Below are positions 26,883 to 36,531 of a stretch of DNA of 64,000 nucleotides, in pieces (within the stretch, counting starts at the first letter, position 1; each line of letters begins with the position of its first letter). The stretch covers positions 792,614 to 856,613 of the forward strand of contig NZ_VKKZ01000020.1 of the NCBI RefSeq assembly GCF_008271745.1, written 5' to 3'. The position numbers and the translations under genes are program-made. This DNA comes from Rufibacter glacialis. Lineage in GTDB: Bacteria > Bacteroidota > Bacteroidia > Cytophagales > Hymenobacteraceae. Below the pieces are notes generated by a model that saw only the letters and a list, made by a program, of their open reading frames with translations, did not search any database and was not told where the DNA came from.

Positions 26883-27758
26883 ATGAAACCGCACCTGCTA
26901 AAGCTTTCTACCGGCGGACCGTTGCAGTCCTTCAGCATCAGGCAAGACACCGTGCCCTACATCAATAACCGGTGGCATTACCACCCAGAGGTGGAATTGA
27001 TCCATATTAAAAAAGGGGAAGGCCTGCAATTTGTGGGAGACAGCATTCAACGGTTCGCCTCAGATGAATTGCTGCTCATTGGCTCCAACCTCTCCCATTA
27101 CTGGCGTTTTGACGAGGCTTATTTTGGGGATGCCCCACCAGTAAAAGCTGACATTAGGGTGGCTCATTTCAGCGAGAAATTTTGGGGAGACCAGTTCCTG
27201 CGCCTGCCTGAGAACGCCCTGCTCAAATCCTTGCTGGAACGCGCAAAGCTAGGCCTACGGATTGTAGGACCCACCAAAGTAGCTGTGGGCCAATTATTAG
27301 AAGAGTGCCTGCTGGCCGAGGGGACCAAAAAGATAATTCTACTCCTCCAGATTCTTGATTTGACGGCCAAGTGCCAACAGGTGCAGGAACTCTCTTCGCT
27401 GGGGTTTAAAGACTTGCCGGAAAATGCCGAGGAGGGCCGCATCAACCGGATTTACGAGTACTCCTTTGCCAACTTCAAAAACCGGATTGAAACCGAGAAG
27501 ATTGCCGAGGTGGCGCACCTGAGCACCAATTCTTTCTGCCGGTATTTCAAATCGAAGACCGGTAAAACCTACTCCCAGTTTCTCATGGAATTAAGGGTAG
27601 GCCAGGCCTGCAAACTCATCCGGGAAAACCGGCTGGACATGAAGCGCATCTGTTTTGAAAGTGGTTTCCACAACCTCACCAGCTTCCATAAATCCTTCAA
27701 GAGCGCCACGGGCAAAACCCCGCTGCACTACCAGCAGGAGTTTTTCAATAAGAAATGA
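26883..27758 (+). CDS. AraC-family transcriptional regulator of the fucose operon
   Basis: Protein of 291 residues from the ATG at 26883. The frame is open from 26796, but the extra 29 residues are not typical; the chosen start gives the usual length. The N-terminal cupin-like sensor domain (about 15-120) contains RWHYHPEVELIHI, the common opening of this subgroup. The C-terminal double helix-turn-helix (about 190-288) shows KIAEVAHLSTNSFCRYFKSKTGKT and ICFESGFHNLTSFHKSFK. It is divergent from fucP, so control of that operon by a sugar ligand is the natural inference. Confidence 0.88.
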   Translation: MKPHLLKLSTGGPLQSFSIRQDTVPYINNRWHYHPEVELIHIKKGEGLQFVGDSIQRFASDELLLIGSNLSHYWRFDEAYFGDAPPVKADIRVAHFSEKFWGDQFLRLPENALLKSLLERAKLGLRIVGPTKVAVGQLLEECLLAEGTKKIILLLQILDLTAKCQQVQELSSLGFKDLPENAEEGRINRIYEYSFANFKNRIETEKIAEVAHLSTNSFCRYFKSKTGKTYSQFLMELRVGQACKLIRENRLDMKRICFESGFHNLTSFHKSFKSATGKTPLHYQQEFFNKK

Positions 27759-27790
27759 ATAAGAGGATGGAATAGAAAAGATTGCCTCCT

Positions 27791-27826
27791 GTTTTTGGCT
27801 TAATTTTTTGAGAACAGGTGAAAAAT
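27791..27826. repeat. Dispersed dyad-like repeat, copy C (diverged)
   Basis: GTTTTTGGC, then a T-rich block, GAGAACAGG and GAAAAAT. The layout matches the family but with several changes. It lies between the convergent AraC and TetR genes. Confidence 0.4.
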
Positions 27827-27899
27827 AAAGGCTTTATCAGGTAATAATTCTTTAAGTAGTATTCAGGATGTTCTAATATCCTTACCTGGTTTTGACAAT

Positions 27900-28508
27900 C
27901 TATTTCTGCGCAGGATTTTCTCCTTTCAAGCCGTACATCAGAATACGGCTCATGAGGTCTATCCGGGAATCCAAGTCCACGAAATTGTTGTTGAACACCA
28001 GCCCCATCTGTAACCCTCTGCCGGCGCAGACCATGGTGAACGCCAATTGATCGGTATTGGCGTTGATGATGCCGGGAAACTCTCCTCTCTCCTGCCCTAA
28101 ATCCAAAATGGCCTTTACCAGTTGCAGTTCCTGGCTTTCATAGTTCTTGTGCAGCTCCATCATGAGCTGAAAATTAGATTCAATATCCCCGCAGATGACT
28201 GTGTACAGGTTTACTTTCTCTTGCAAAACCCTGAACTTAGTCAAGGAATAGGCCCGAAGTTTATCTTCGGCGGTCTCGGCTGCTTCTACGGCTTCTTTCA
28301 GAAAGGAAAACGTCTCGTTCATCTCGCCCATGACGACCTCTTTGTAGATTTCCTCTTTGCTCTTATAGTAGTAGTACAGCGTGCTCTTCCCTTTCCCTGC
28401 CGCCTTGGCAATGTCTTCCATGGTGGTTTTGGTCAACCCATAGTGCCGGAACAGTTTCTGCGCCTGCGCCAACACTTCTGCCTTTATCATCTCATCCTTG
28501 GTACCCAT
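27900..28508 (-). CDS. TetR/AcrR-family transcriptional regulator
   Basis: Protein of 202 residues. The N-terminal helix-turn-helix (about 10-58) reads KTTMEDIAKAAGKGKSTLYYYYKSKEEIY, with the usual TetR spacing. The C-terminal part is all-helical and ligand-binding with no recognisable subgroup motif. It converges on the AraC gene. Upstream (beyond 28508) lies about 440 bases without a gene. Targets are unknown; no neighbouring efflux pump points to one. Confidence 0.88.
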   Translation of the reverse strand: MGTKDEMIKAEVLAQAQKLFRHYGLTKTTMEDIAKAAGKGKSTLYYYYKSKEEIYKEVVMGEMNETFSFLKEAVEAAETAEDKLRAYSLTKFRVLQEKVNLYTVICGDIESNFQLMMELHKNYESQELQLVKAILDLGQERGEFPGIINANTDQLAFTMVCAGRGLQMGLVFNNNFVDLDSRIDLMSRILMYGLKGENPAQK

Positions 28509-28588
28509 GGTTTTTGACTAAAAACGTTTTGCAGTCCGAATTTACGATGATTAACACGGCCATCAAAAAGGCAGGCGGCCGTCTTGCC

Positions 28589-28620
28589 TCCTTTTGCCCC
28601 TTATTCCCGGAAAAGAAGCG
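28589..28620. repeat. Dispersed dyad-like repeat, copy D (partial)
   Basis: TCCTTTTGCCCCTTATTCCC followed by GGAAAAGAAGCG: it keeps the TTTTGCCCC block and the central GGAAAA but not the last arm. Confidence 0.35.
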
Positions 28621-28779
28621 ATAAACAATGCCTTATTCCTTTAACTGAAACCGATCAAGAAAATTCAGGAACTCCATAAACTTCCTTACATCTCCCCATC
28701 ACCTGACCATCGTCCTCTACAAGCCCACCGTAAAGGCCTTTTCCTGCCTAGGTGACTATACTTCCACACGATAAGAGCC

Positions 28780-28840
28780 CAAATAAAAAGGTTCTTCAGA
28801 CCATGAAAACTGAGTAGCTGACATGATCTAAAGAACCTTT
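28780..28840 (-). terminator. Intrinsic terminator of the GH18 gene
   Basis: Inverted repeat with 19-base arms (28787-28805 and 28822-28840, two mismatches that can pair as G-U) around a 16-base loop. Read on the minus strand it begins AAAGGTTCTT and ends AAGAACCTTT followed by TTATTTGG, a U-rich tail. It lies about 110 bases past the GH18 stop. Confidence 0.75.
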
Positions 28841-28950
28841 GTTACTCCGCGCCAGAAAGGCAGGAAATATTGTCTATTTCCCCTTGTCTCTCCTGGACTA
28901 GGGCAGATAGCGCTTACCTCTTGCGTGGAACCTTCGGTTTAGGGGATGTT

Positions 28951-31900
28951 TTATTGAATATAAAGCTTAACTGTTTGGGAGAAAGTCCCCACTGTGGCCC
29001 GCACATAGTACATACCTGCGGGTAGGCCTTCCAGGCTCAAGTCTTTTTCAAACGTACCTTTTTTATAGCTTTTGATAGATTTGATAACGGTTCTGGTGCT
29101 GTTCAGCAGAACTATAGAAAGGGCACCCTCATCTTTACAAGTTACGGTTACCCGCGTATGCCCTGAAGCCGGGTTAGGAGCTACCCTTACCGCTTTTTCA
29201 TCTGAGGCCACTGAAAGCAGAGAAGCAGAAATGGTAGCAGGGGTTTCTTCCCGGTTGCCGTTCATTTCCCGGTAGCTGTTGCTCGGAGCAGAAAGGTTTT
29301 GGGCGGCATCTACGGCTTTCACCACAAATTCATAGATGTCGTTGCCAATGGGTCTTTCTGTTTCATAACTGGTTTGGGCAATTAAGTTGACATTCAACAT
29401 TACATTGTTCAGATACACCTGATACCCCAGTACCGCCACGTTATCTGAGGCCGGTTGCCACGTAAGGTTTATCCTGTGCTTGGTGGTTCTGACGCCCGTA
29501 AGTGCGGCAGGGGCAGTGGGTGCCTGGGTATCTGGCGTGGTCACTTCAAGGGTAGCAGGCAAAGAGGCATTTCCAGCTTTATCAATGGCTATGACTGTGA
29601 ACCGGTACTTTTGGGCTGCTTGTAGATCTGTTACCACGAAACCCGTTTCCTGCACTAGCTCCAGCAAACGCTCCCCTTGGAACACTTGGTAACCGATGAC
29701 ACCCATCCGGTCTGTAGACGGACTCCAAATGAGAGCGGCGGTAAAATCAGTGGCGGTAGCGGATAGATTAGTGGGCGCCGTGGGAGGAGTAGTATCAGGT
29801 ACCACCACCAGGGTTTGTGTAACTGGTTCCGCTGCACTATAGAACAGGTTGCCTTCCTGCAAAGCGGTAATCACGGTGGTCCCTGGACCAATGACCTGGA
29901 TCTTCCCTTCCAGAATACTGGCTACCTCCGGGTTGGAACTAGTGTAGGTCACGGGTAAACCAGAACTGGCAGTGGCACCAGCCTCAAAACCAGGGTCATC
30001 CAGCTGCTTCTCTGGCAGAGGTGCAAACTCTATGGTTTGTGCGCTCACCATAGGCGCTTGCGGGCTTTGCAATTGGTCTGCCTTGGTGGCTACGTTGGCA
30101 TTGACCACCGTGTTGAGAGCCCGCAGCAACGATAGTTGGTTGCCATACTCCACGTCGGTGGCTAAGTCCCAATACATCAGCCCTGCCAGGTCTTGGGTAC
30201 GCACATGCTGGGCTTTTTTGATGATGGTGTTCTGCCCGTTGTAGGCATACGTTCTGGTAGTACCGCCCAAGGTGACGGTAATGGTATCAGAGGCCGGGTT
30301 CAGGGTAGGAACCGCCTTCACAAAATCAAAGTAGGCGGCGGTATTGAGGGTATTGTCTATGCTAGCGCCATAAAACGGGAGGCCCATCACCAGTTTGTGC
30401 CGCGGATAGCCGTAGGCCACCATGCTGTTGATATCTGCCACAAACTGGTCATACGGGAATCTGTTTGGTCTGGGGCCATAGCTCTGGATAGAGATATAAT
30501 CAGCGGCGGCAATGGCGGCGGCCGAGATCTTATAGTACACCGGGTGCAACGAGACGGTGAACATTGACGCGGCAGGCAAGACATCGTTCATGGCCAGCAT
30601 GGTCGCGCTGTAGTCCGCCCACTCCTGGGTGGTCTCGGCCCATTCAAAGTCAAAATCGATTCCGTCCAGCCCTTTGGCCTGCAAGACCGCGTTCACCTTA
30701 CTCGCAAAATTGCGACGCGCGGCATCGGTTTTCATAAAGATTCGCCAATCTCCGCCCGTAACCCCTAACCGCAGGGTGGCGCCGGTTTTGTCCTGGAAGG
30801 TGGTCTTCAGCTTATCCAATACCTCTACCCAGGTACGGGAATCTTTGCCTGGTTGGGTAGCTTCATCATACTTCCAGTAGGCGTTGGTCTTGCTCATGTT
30901 CCAGGAGTTGACGACCAGGGGATTGTTTTTCAGGTTCACCACCTCGTTCGCACTCAGGCTCAACAGGTTCAGGCTGGTTTCATCCAATTTCCCGTCAAAG
31001 TTGACGCCCAACTCAAAATCAGATCTTATAAAAGGACCAGTTCTGGGCAACAACCCGTCCGCGTTCTTGAAGGTGAGGGCTTTGCTGACGCCGTTCACGT
31101 ACACCTTCACCTGCTGAAAGGCGGCTCCGTTCCCGTTGTAGGTCACAGCTACGTGGTGCCATTGCCCAGGGGCTAACCCTGAAGAAGGCACTGATACATA
31201 ATTGTCTGCCCCATTGGCCAGGTGCAATACCAGCGTGGAAGTGCTGGCCTCCCCTAATTGCAGATCAATGGTCTTGAGCGCGGACTCCTGCTTCCGGAAG
31301 AGGTAACTGCCGGGCACCCATTGGTCCACGTACACCCAGGTGGCAAACGTGAACGTAGAGACGCCGCCATTGGCTTTGTTCAACAAGTCTTTCCCCGTGT
31401 TCATGGAGGCACCGCCACCGACAAAATCCAGCACCCCGTTCCTGCCCGAAAAAGAGCTTAAGTGGCTGGCATTCTGCAAAACTCCGTGGTTTTCCGGGTA
31501 TTCAAAGAAAAGATCCCCATTGGCATACACGTTGGCCGCCAGGTAGATAATATCATTGTTGTTCAACACCGCCGCCTCACCAATACGGCCGGTCTCATAG
31601 AAATTGGACCTGATGTACGAGCTCACCAGCCTGTACTTGAACACCGGGTTGTCCAGCACCGTGACAAGGGTGGCACTGTTCAGCACCCCAGGATAAGTTG
31701 CCTTCTCATCTACCAGCCTAGCTGCTTGGTCCAGTTTCCAATAGGCGATCAGGTTGGGGAACAAGGCATGCTGGGGGTTCAGGGTGTTCCGCAGTTCCAG
31801 ATCAGCCGCGTTCAGTTTAAAATTCCATAACCTGACCTCATCAATTTTTCCGGCGAAATTTTTCCCCAGTTCAAAGGGCGCCGTGGTGGTGGTGGGGGTA

Positions 31901-32361
31901 GTGGCCGGAAGCATGCCGTTGCCGCCGCTGTACCAAAGTTTCAAGGGTGCCCCGTCCAGGAACACCTGGATTTTGTTGTAGGCGCTCTGGCTTCCGTCAT
32001 ACGCCATGGCGATGTGGTGCCATTTGCCCACCGTGATGGGGGAATTGTCAGCGGCGGCGTACATGTTGGCGTTGTTGGCTACATGGAAATAAAGGCGTTT
32101 GTTCGCAGCCGTGCCCAACTGCAGATCTATTCGGTTGGTGGTGGAGCCGATCTTGCTGAAAACATAGCTGTTCTCGTTCCACTGGTCAATGTACACCCAG
32201 GCCTCAAAGGTAAACTGGGAAACCCCGTTGAGTTCCTGCACATTCCCGAAGGAAGCGGTACTAGTGGCGGTGCCGGCGAAAGCCGCGGCTCTGTTGGTAG
32301 CCTGCCCGTAAGACACCACGGCGGCAGATAGCAGGAGCAATAAGGTAAAGACTCTTTTCAT
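28951..32361 (-). CDS. Secreted GH18 glycosidase with LamG domains, FN3 repeats and type IX sorting domain
   Basis: Protein of 1136 residues from the ATG at 32361 (MKRVFTLLLLLSA signal peptide to ~Gln20; the frame extends 35 residues further upstream without a signal). Order: LamG-like domain (~25-190); a first GH18 strand segment (~240-300, with DIIYLAANVYANGDL); a second LamG-like domain (~305-480); the rest of the GH18 barrel (~484-750) with the catalytic motif DGIDFDFEW (566-574, acid Glu573) and GLMYWDLATD; a bacterial Ig-like stretch (~770-855); two FN3 domains (~860-1035); a C-terminal type IX sorting domain (~1065-1136). It hydrolyses beta-1,4-GlcNAc linkages (chitin or N-glycan core) at the cell surface. 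The LamG inside the barrel is unusual. It heads no operon; a terminator follows. Confidence 0.88.
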   Translation of the reverse strand: MKRVFTLLLLLSAAVVSYGQATNRAAAFAGTATSTASFGNVQELNGVSQFTFEAWVYIDQWNENSYVFSKIGSTTNRIDLQLGTAANKRLYFHVANNANMYAAADNSPITVGKWHHIAMAYDGSQSAYNKIQVFLDGAPLKLWYSGGNGMLPATTPTTTTAPFELGKNFAGKIDEVRLWNFKLNAADLELRNTLNPQHALFPNLIAYWKLDQAARLVDEKATYPGVLNSATLVTVLDNPVFKYRLVSSYIRSNFYETGRIGEAAVLNNNDIIYLAANVYANGDLFFEYPENHGVLQNASHLSSFSGRNGVLDFVGGGASMNTGKDLLNKANGGVSTFTFATWVYVDQWVPGSYLFRKQESALKTIDLQLGEASTSTLVLHLANGADNYVSVPSSGLAPGQWHHVAVTYNGNGAAFQQVKVYVNGVSKALTFKNADGLLPRTGPFIRSDFELGVNFDGKLDETSLNLLSLSANEVVNLKNNPLVVNSWNMSKTNAYWKYDEATQPGKDSRTWVEVLDKLKTTFQDKTGATLRLGVTGGDWRIFMKTDAARRNFASKVNAVLQAKGLDGIDFDFEWAETTQEWADYSATMLAMNDVLPAASMFTVSLHPVYYKISAAAIAAADYISIQSYGPRPNRFPYDQFVADINSMVAYGYPRHKLVMGLPFYGASIDNTLNTAAYFDFVKAVPTLNPASDTITVTLGGTTRTYAYNGQNTIIKKAQHVRTQDLAGLMYWDLATDVEYGNQLSLLRALNTVVNANVATKADQLQSPQAPMVSAQTIEFAPLPEKQLDDPGFEAGATASSGLPVTYTSSNPEVASILEGKIQVIGPGTTVITALQEGNLFYSAAEPVTQTLVVVPDTTPPTAPTNLSATATDFTAALIWSPSTDRMGVIGYQVFQGERLLELVQETGFVVTDLQAAQKYRFTVIAIDKAGNASLPATLEVTTPDTQAPTAPAALTGVRTTKHRINLTWQPASDNVAVLGYQVYLNNVMLNVNLIAQTSYETERPIGNDIYEFVVKAVDAAQNLSAPSNSYREMNGNREETPATISASLLSVASDEKAVRVAPNPASGHTRVTVTCKDEGALSIVLLNSTRTVIKSIKSYKKGTFEKDLSLEGLPAGMYYVRATVGTFSQTVKLYIQ

Positions 32362-32538
32362 ACTGTTACGGTTTGATAATGAAAGTAAACAAGCGTAAAG
32401 CAGGTAAGGCACAAGGCCGCCAGGACACCTCTTTTTAAACCATGGACGGTCCAGTAAAAGGTGCAAGACAAACGAAGAGCGGAAGGAAAGAGAAAGAAAA
32501 AAGGCGCCTTCTGTCCTGAATGAAAGAAAGCGCCTGGG

Positions 32539-32566
32539 AAAGGACTGCCTGGGGAGGCAGTCCTTT
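32539..32566. terminator. Possible terminator hairpin downstream of GH2 gene
   Basis: AAAGGACTGCC pairs perfectly with GGCAGTCCTTT around a 6-base loop. It lies about 140 bases past the GH2 stop on the minus strand. The T-run after the stem is weak in that direction, so this could also be another structured element. Confidence 0.45.
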
Positions 32567-32628
32567 TGGGGATAGGTAAGAAAGAAGAAAGCCGGGAGTA
32601 TTCGTGGGGCTACTGGGGCAGGAAACTT

Positions 32629-32664
32629 GTTTTTGGCCTCTTTTTTTGAAAATCAGCTCAAAAA
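32629..32664. repeat. Dispersed dyad-like repeat, copy E
   Basis: GTTTTTGGCC, a T-run, GAAAATCAGCTC and a closing AAAAAT. It sits 38 bases beyond the GH2 stop. Confidence 0.5.
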
Positions 32665-32701
32665 TGTGTTTCCTGAGGCCAGTGCCGCTCCCGTTGGTGT
32701 T

Positions 32702-34729
32702 TTATTCCAGAAAGGATTTCTGGGAGGTGATAAAACCGGTTGGGCGCACCACCGTCACAATGCCTTTGCCGTCAAAGGGGTCTTCCACTTCAATGGTCAC
32801 GCGCTGACCCGGCTTGATCTCCGGCAGGTCATAGGCTTTGGTGGTAGCGTAATTGTCGGTTTTGTCTGAGATGTAGAGCTTGTACCCTTTCACCGTATGC
32901 TGGGGCAAGCCCTTGCTGCCGTAGATAAGGACCGAAGACTTGCCCTTGCCTCTGACGTTCACCTGCTGTACCTCCAGCGGGGAAGAAACCTCGCGCAGCA
33001 CTTTCATAGACGGTTTGGGTTTGCCATACATGTCATACACCCCGTGTACGCGGCGTCTGAACTTGTTTTTCTCTGAGGTGCCGGGGTAATGGGTGCGGTA
33101 GTCAGTGAGGTCAAAGTAGATGGCGCCTTCAATGTAAGGCTTGGTCTCATAGACGGCCATGTGGTAGATCAGGTCCTCAATCCGGCGCTCGTCGCCGCCT
33201 TTGAAGTTGGGGCCGCACAGCCCGAACTCAGAGATGAAGAACGGCTTGTCTGGGTACGACATGTGGATGCTGTCCAGGTACTGGTGAATAGTGCCCACGG
33301 GAATGTCCCACCAGCTGCCGCCGTACTCGTTCATCATGAGGTAATCACCCAGGCTGCCCGCATCCGGCACGAAGTTGGGGCTGGTGTTGAAGCCGTTCTT
33401 GAGCGTGTTGCTCACGTAGGTCACGTGGCGGCTGGGATCCAAGGCGCGGGCCTTGTCCAGCAGGCCCTGAATCATGGCCTTCATGTTGGCATTGCGGCCA
33501 TCCAGCTCATTTCCTACCCCCCAGGCGAAGATAGAGGGGTGGTTATAATGGTTGCGTACCATGCGCTCCAATTGCAGGGTGGCAATGCTCTTGATGGTTT
33601 CATTGGAAGGGGTCTCAGGGCCCCACAGCGGAATCTCTTCTTGCAGGATGATGCCGTTGCGGTTACAGAAATCATAGAACTCATCGCTCTGCTGAAAATG
33701 CTGGCGGCTGAAGATGGCGTTCACGTCTTTCATCATCCTGGCGTGCTTGATGATCTCCGACTTCGGCTCGGCCAGGCCGTAATCTGGGTTGGAACCGGCC
33801 GTCCACTCCACGCCCATCATCTTGATGTGTTCGCCGTTAAGGTAGGTCTTGCCGTTCTCAAATCTGATTTCACGGAAACCCACGTCAGTGGTAACCTTGT
33901 CCACGGCTTTGCGGCCGTTGAGCACGGTCACCTCTACCCGGTACAGGTTGGGGAAATCGAAGTGCCAAGGGTTCACCTTGGGCAGGGAGAGGTTGTAGTG
34001 CGCCTCATTCTTGTTCCAGGTGGGCGTAACCGTGGCCGTGTGCACCACTTTTTTAGTGGGCTGGTTTTCCTCAATAATGGAGATGCGCAGTTTCAGGTTC
34101 TTGGCACCCGGCTCCTCAAAACCCAGTTTCACCTGCATTTTACCGGAGTTGTCCTTTACCTGCAGGGTAGGCAACACATTGATGTAGGAAATGGCCGGTT
34201 TGTCAGAAACCAGCAGGGCTACCGTCCGGATAAGGCCGCCGTCATTGGGCCAGTCAAAGGAATTGGTGTAAGGTGCCTTGTTCTTGCCGTAGTCATTGTT
34301 GCTGGCCACGGTGATGATGTTTTCTTTGCCGTACTCTAGCTTGCCGTTCAGGTTCACGAACAGCTTGTTGAAGCCATCGCCAATGTTCTCCATCACCTTT
34401 TTCCCGTTCACATACACATGGGAGGTGTGGTTGATGGCCCCAAACTGAAGCACCACGTTCTTGTTCTTCCAGCTGGCCGGAACCGAGAGGCTCTTCTGGT
34501 ACCAACCCCAACCATAGTGGTTCTCGGTGTCTTTCTCCACGTTCCAGGTATGCGGGATCTGCACTTTGCGGGCATTGGGCAAGGCTTTGGTAAACCATTG
34601 CTGCGGCATACCCTCGGCTTTCAAGTCAACGGCAAATTGCCAGTCTGTATTCAAAGCGATGGTATCCCGCTGGGCCTGGGAGGCCAAACTTAGGAAAACA
34701 CAGAAGAAAAGGGTCAATAGGTACTTCAT
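32702..34729 (-). CDS. Exported GH2-family beta-glycosidase (beta-galactosidase-like)
   Basis: Protein of 675 residues from the ATG at 34729, which begins a clear signal peptide (MKYLLTLFFC to SQAQ20). The frame is open 60 residues further upstream without a signal. Domains: sugar-binding jelly roll (~25-170), Ig-like (~175-285), TIM barrel (~290-580) and a short C-terminal beta domain. The catalytic acid/base is Glu408 in WGVGNELDG. The nucleophile is Glu501 in FFISEFG. GH2 enzymes remove terminal beta-galactose, beta-mannose or beta-glucuronate; the sequence does not decide which. It lies 107 bases after the GH20 gene on the same strand and probably shares its transcript. Confidence 0.88.
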   Translation of the reverse strand: MKYLLTLFFCVFLSLASQAQRDTIALNTDWQFAVDLKAEGMPQQWFTKALPNARKVQIPHTWNVEKDTENHYGWGWYQKSLSVPASWKNKNVVLQFGAINHTSHVYVNGKKVMENIGDGFNKLFVNLNGKLEYGKENIITVASNNDYGKNKAPYTNSFDWPNDGGLIRTVALLVSDKPAISYINVLPTLQVKDNSGKMQVKLGFEEPGAKNLKLRISIIEENQPTKKVVHTATVTPTWNKNEAHYNLSLPKVNPWHFDFPNLYRVEVTVLNGRKAVDKVTTDVGFREIRFENGKTYLNGEHIKMMGVEWTAGSNPDYGLAEPKSEIIKHARMMKDVNAIFSRQHFQQSDEFYDFCNRNGIILQEEIPLWGPETPSNETIKSIATLQLERMVRNHYNHPSIFAWGVGNELDGRNANMKAMIQGLLDKARALDPSRHVTYVSNTLKNGFNTSPNFVPDAGSLGDYLMMNEYGGSWWDIPVGTIHQYLDSIHMSYPDKPFFISEFGLCGPNFKGGDERRIEDLIYHMAVYETKPYIEGAIYFDLTDYRTHYPGTSEKNKFRRRVHGVYDMYGKPKPSMKVLREVSSPLEVQQVNVRGKGKSSVLIYGSKGLPQHTVKGYKLYISDKTDNYATTKAYDLPEIKPGQRVTIEVEDPFDGKGIVTVVRPTGFITSQKSFLE

Positions 34730-34836
34730 AAAGGATTGGTTAATGGTTTGATTGGTGATACAGGGGTTTAAAACAGGGTTAGGGAAAAAGTAGTGGCGGT
34801 TTAAGGTTCTATTTGAAAAAACGGACAGAAAACAGC

Positions 34837-36531
34837 TTACTGCCGGGTGCCTTCGTGCATGCGGCTCTGGTAGAAAGCCGGATGGAACCGCAGGCCTTTC
34901 TCTTCCCATCCGGTGAAATGCCAGCGGTTCAGGCGGTCGGTGAAACTCTTGAAATCTTTCCTGGCCACGGGGGTCCAGAGGGCTTCGGCCAAGGCGGGCA
35001 TGCGCGGCAGCAGCATGTACTCCAGGTGCCCCACCGAAGAGATGAACTCGGTCCAGATGGCGAACTGGCCGCCCAGCACGAATTTGGTTTGCGCCGGGGT
35101 CAGGGCGCTGGAATGCGGGTTGTAGGCATAGACCTTGTACAGGGTGTTGATGGAGAATTTAGCGGCCAACGGCTCCCCTTCCGGCCCGGCCTGGTACCGG
35201 TTGAAGTAGAGCGGGTTGCTGGGCGACATCACTACGTCATGGCCCAACTTGGCGGCCTCTATCCCGCCCTTCTCGCCGCGCCAGCTCATGACCGTGGCCG
35301 AGGGTGCCAGCCCGCCTTCCAGGATCTCGTCCCAGCCCAGCATCTTCTTCTGGTGCGCCACCAGGTATTTCCCCATGCGCTTGATGAAGTAGCTCTGCAG
35401 TTCCTCGGCGTTTTTCAGGCCTTCGGTCTTCATCCTTTTCTGGCATTTGGGACAGGCCTCCCAGTAGAATTTGTCTACCTCGTCGCCACCCACGTGAATG
35501 TACTCCGAGGGGAAAATGGCCATCACCTCTTTCAGCACATCCTGCAGGAAAACAAAGGAACTGTCATTGCCGGCGCAGTAGTTGAAGTTAACCTTGGTGT
35601 TGTCCACCACCGCGTTTTTCACGGTGGAGTTGGGTACTTCCTGCGGGTGCGGGTTGCACGCCAGGTGCGGGTAGGCCGCCAGGGCCGCCGCCGAGTGGCC
35701 CGGCATCTCGATCTCGGGGATCACGGTGATGCTGCGGGCCTTGGCGTAGGCCACTACTTCTCTGGCCTGCTCCTGGGTGTAGAACCCACCGTAGCGGTAA
35801 GGTTTGCTCCCCGCTAGCGAGGCGGTGTAGGCCGAGTCTTTCTTGTAGAAGATGCCTCTGGGCAGCTCCTGCCGCCAGGCCCCCACGCTGGTCAGGCGCG
35901 GGTATTTCTTGATCTCCAGCCGCCAGCCTTCGTCATCCGTTAAGTGCCAGTGAAAGGTGTTCATCTTGTAAAGGGCCAGCAGGTCAATGAATTCCTTGAC
36001 GGCCTCTACGGTGAAAAAGTGCCGGCTCACGTCCAGCATCATGCCGCGCCAGCCAAAGCGGGGTTCATCTGAGATCTCCATGGCAGGCACCTGCAAGGCC
36101 TGGTTCGTGCGCACCGCGGGCAGCGTCTGAATCAGGGACTGCAACCCGTAGAACACCCCGGCGGTAGTATTGCCTTTGATGAGGATAGCCTCCGGTGAAA
36201 CGGAAAGCGTATAGCCCTCCTTCCCAAGCCCATCTAATGAAGCCAGCTCAAACCGGATGGCTTTGGCCTTCTTCTTGTTCAGCGGCACCTCAAGCCCCGA
36301 GATATTTTTGACGTGTTTCGCGAAAAACTGGCCCAACCCCTCCAGCTCTTTGTCCTTCGCCTTGAATTGCAGGGAAGTGGCGGCGTCAATGGTGAAGAAG
36401 CCGTCTTTCAAGGTGAGGCTCACCGGCTGCGGGATAATGGCTGGCGGGGCCTGCGCGAAAACCTTTGTGGCCACAGATGCACCAACCAAAAGCAGTAGAA
36501 AGCAAAAAAGCCAAAGGCGCGGATGAATCAT
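34837..36531 (-). CDS. Exported GH20 beta-N-acetylhexosaminidase
   Basis: Protein of 564 residues. Signal peptide ~1-27 (ending VFAQ). N-terminal GH20b alpha/beta domain (~30-150). Catalytic barrel (~155-510) with GWRGMMLDVSRHF, HWHLTDDEGWRLEIK and the catalytic pair Asp350-Glu351 in HVGGDEV. GH20 enzymes remove terminal beta-GlcNAc or beta-GalNAc by substrate-assisted catalysis. It is followed by GH2 and preceded by a GlcNAc-6-sulfatase-like gene, all in one orientation, a set suited to sulfated N-acetylglucosamine-containing host glycans. Confidence 0.93.
   Translation of the reverse strand: MIHPRLWLFCFLLLLVGASVATKVFAQAPPAIIPQPVSLTLKDGFFTIDAATSLQFKAKDKELEGLGQFFAKHVKNISGLEVPLNKKKAKAIRFELASLDGLGKEGYTLSVSPEAILIKGNTTAGVFYGLQSLIQTLPAVRTNQALQVPAMEISDEPRFGWRGMMLDVSRHFFTVEAVKEFIDLLALYKMNTFHWHLTDDEGWRLEIKKYPRLTSVGAWRQELPRGIFYKKDSAYTASLAGSKPYRYGGFYTQEQAREVVAYAKARSITVIPEIEMPGHSAAALAAYPHLACNPHPQEVPNSTVKNAVVDNTKVNFNYCAGNDSSFVFLQDVLKEVMAIFPSEYIHVGGDEVDKFYWEACPKCQKRMKTEGLKNAEELQSYFIKRMGKYLVAHQKKMLGWDEILEGGLAPSATVMSWRGEKGGIEAAKLGHDVVMSPSNPLYFNRYQAGPEGEPLAAKFSINTLYKVYAYNPHSSALTPAQTKFVLGGQFAIWTEFISSVGHLEYMLLPRMPALAEALWTPVARKDFKSFTDRLNRWHFTGWEEKGLRFHPAFYQSRMHEGTRQ

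Larger units (their letters stand above)
28509..28950. other. Interval with GH18 terminator and a repeat copy
   Basis: 442 bases between the TetR gene start and the GH18 stop. It contains a diverged copy of the dispersed repeat at 28589-28620 and the hairpin terminator at 28787-28840. The TetR promoter should be near 28510-28570. No coding frame. Confidence 0.55.
32362..32701. other. Interval between GH2 stop and GH18 start
   Basis: 340 bases holding the GH18 promoter region, a perfect 11-base hairpin at 32539-32566 and a copy of the dispersed repeat at 32629-32664. No coding frame. Confidence 0.5.

Noticed and set aside
33089..34339. A 416-codon plus-strand open frame
   Set aside because: Antisense shadow of the GH2 gene, whose catalytic motifs are intact on the other strand.
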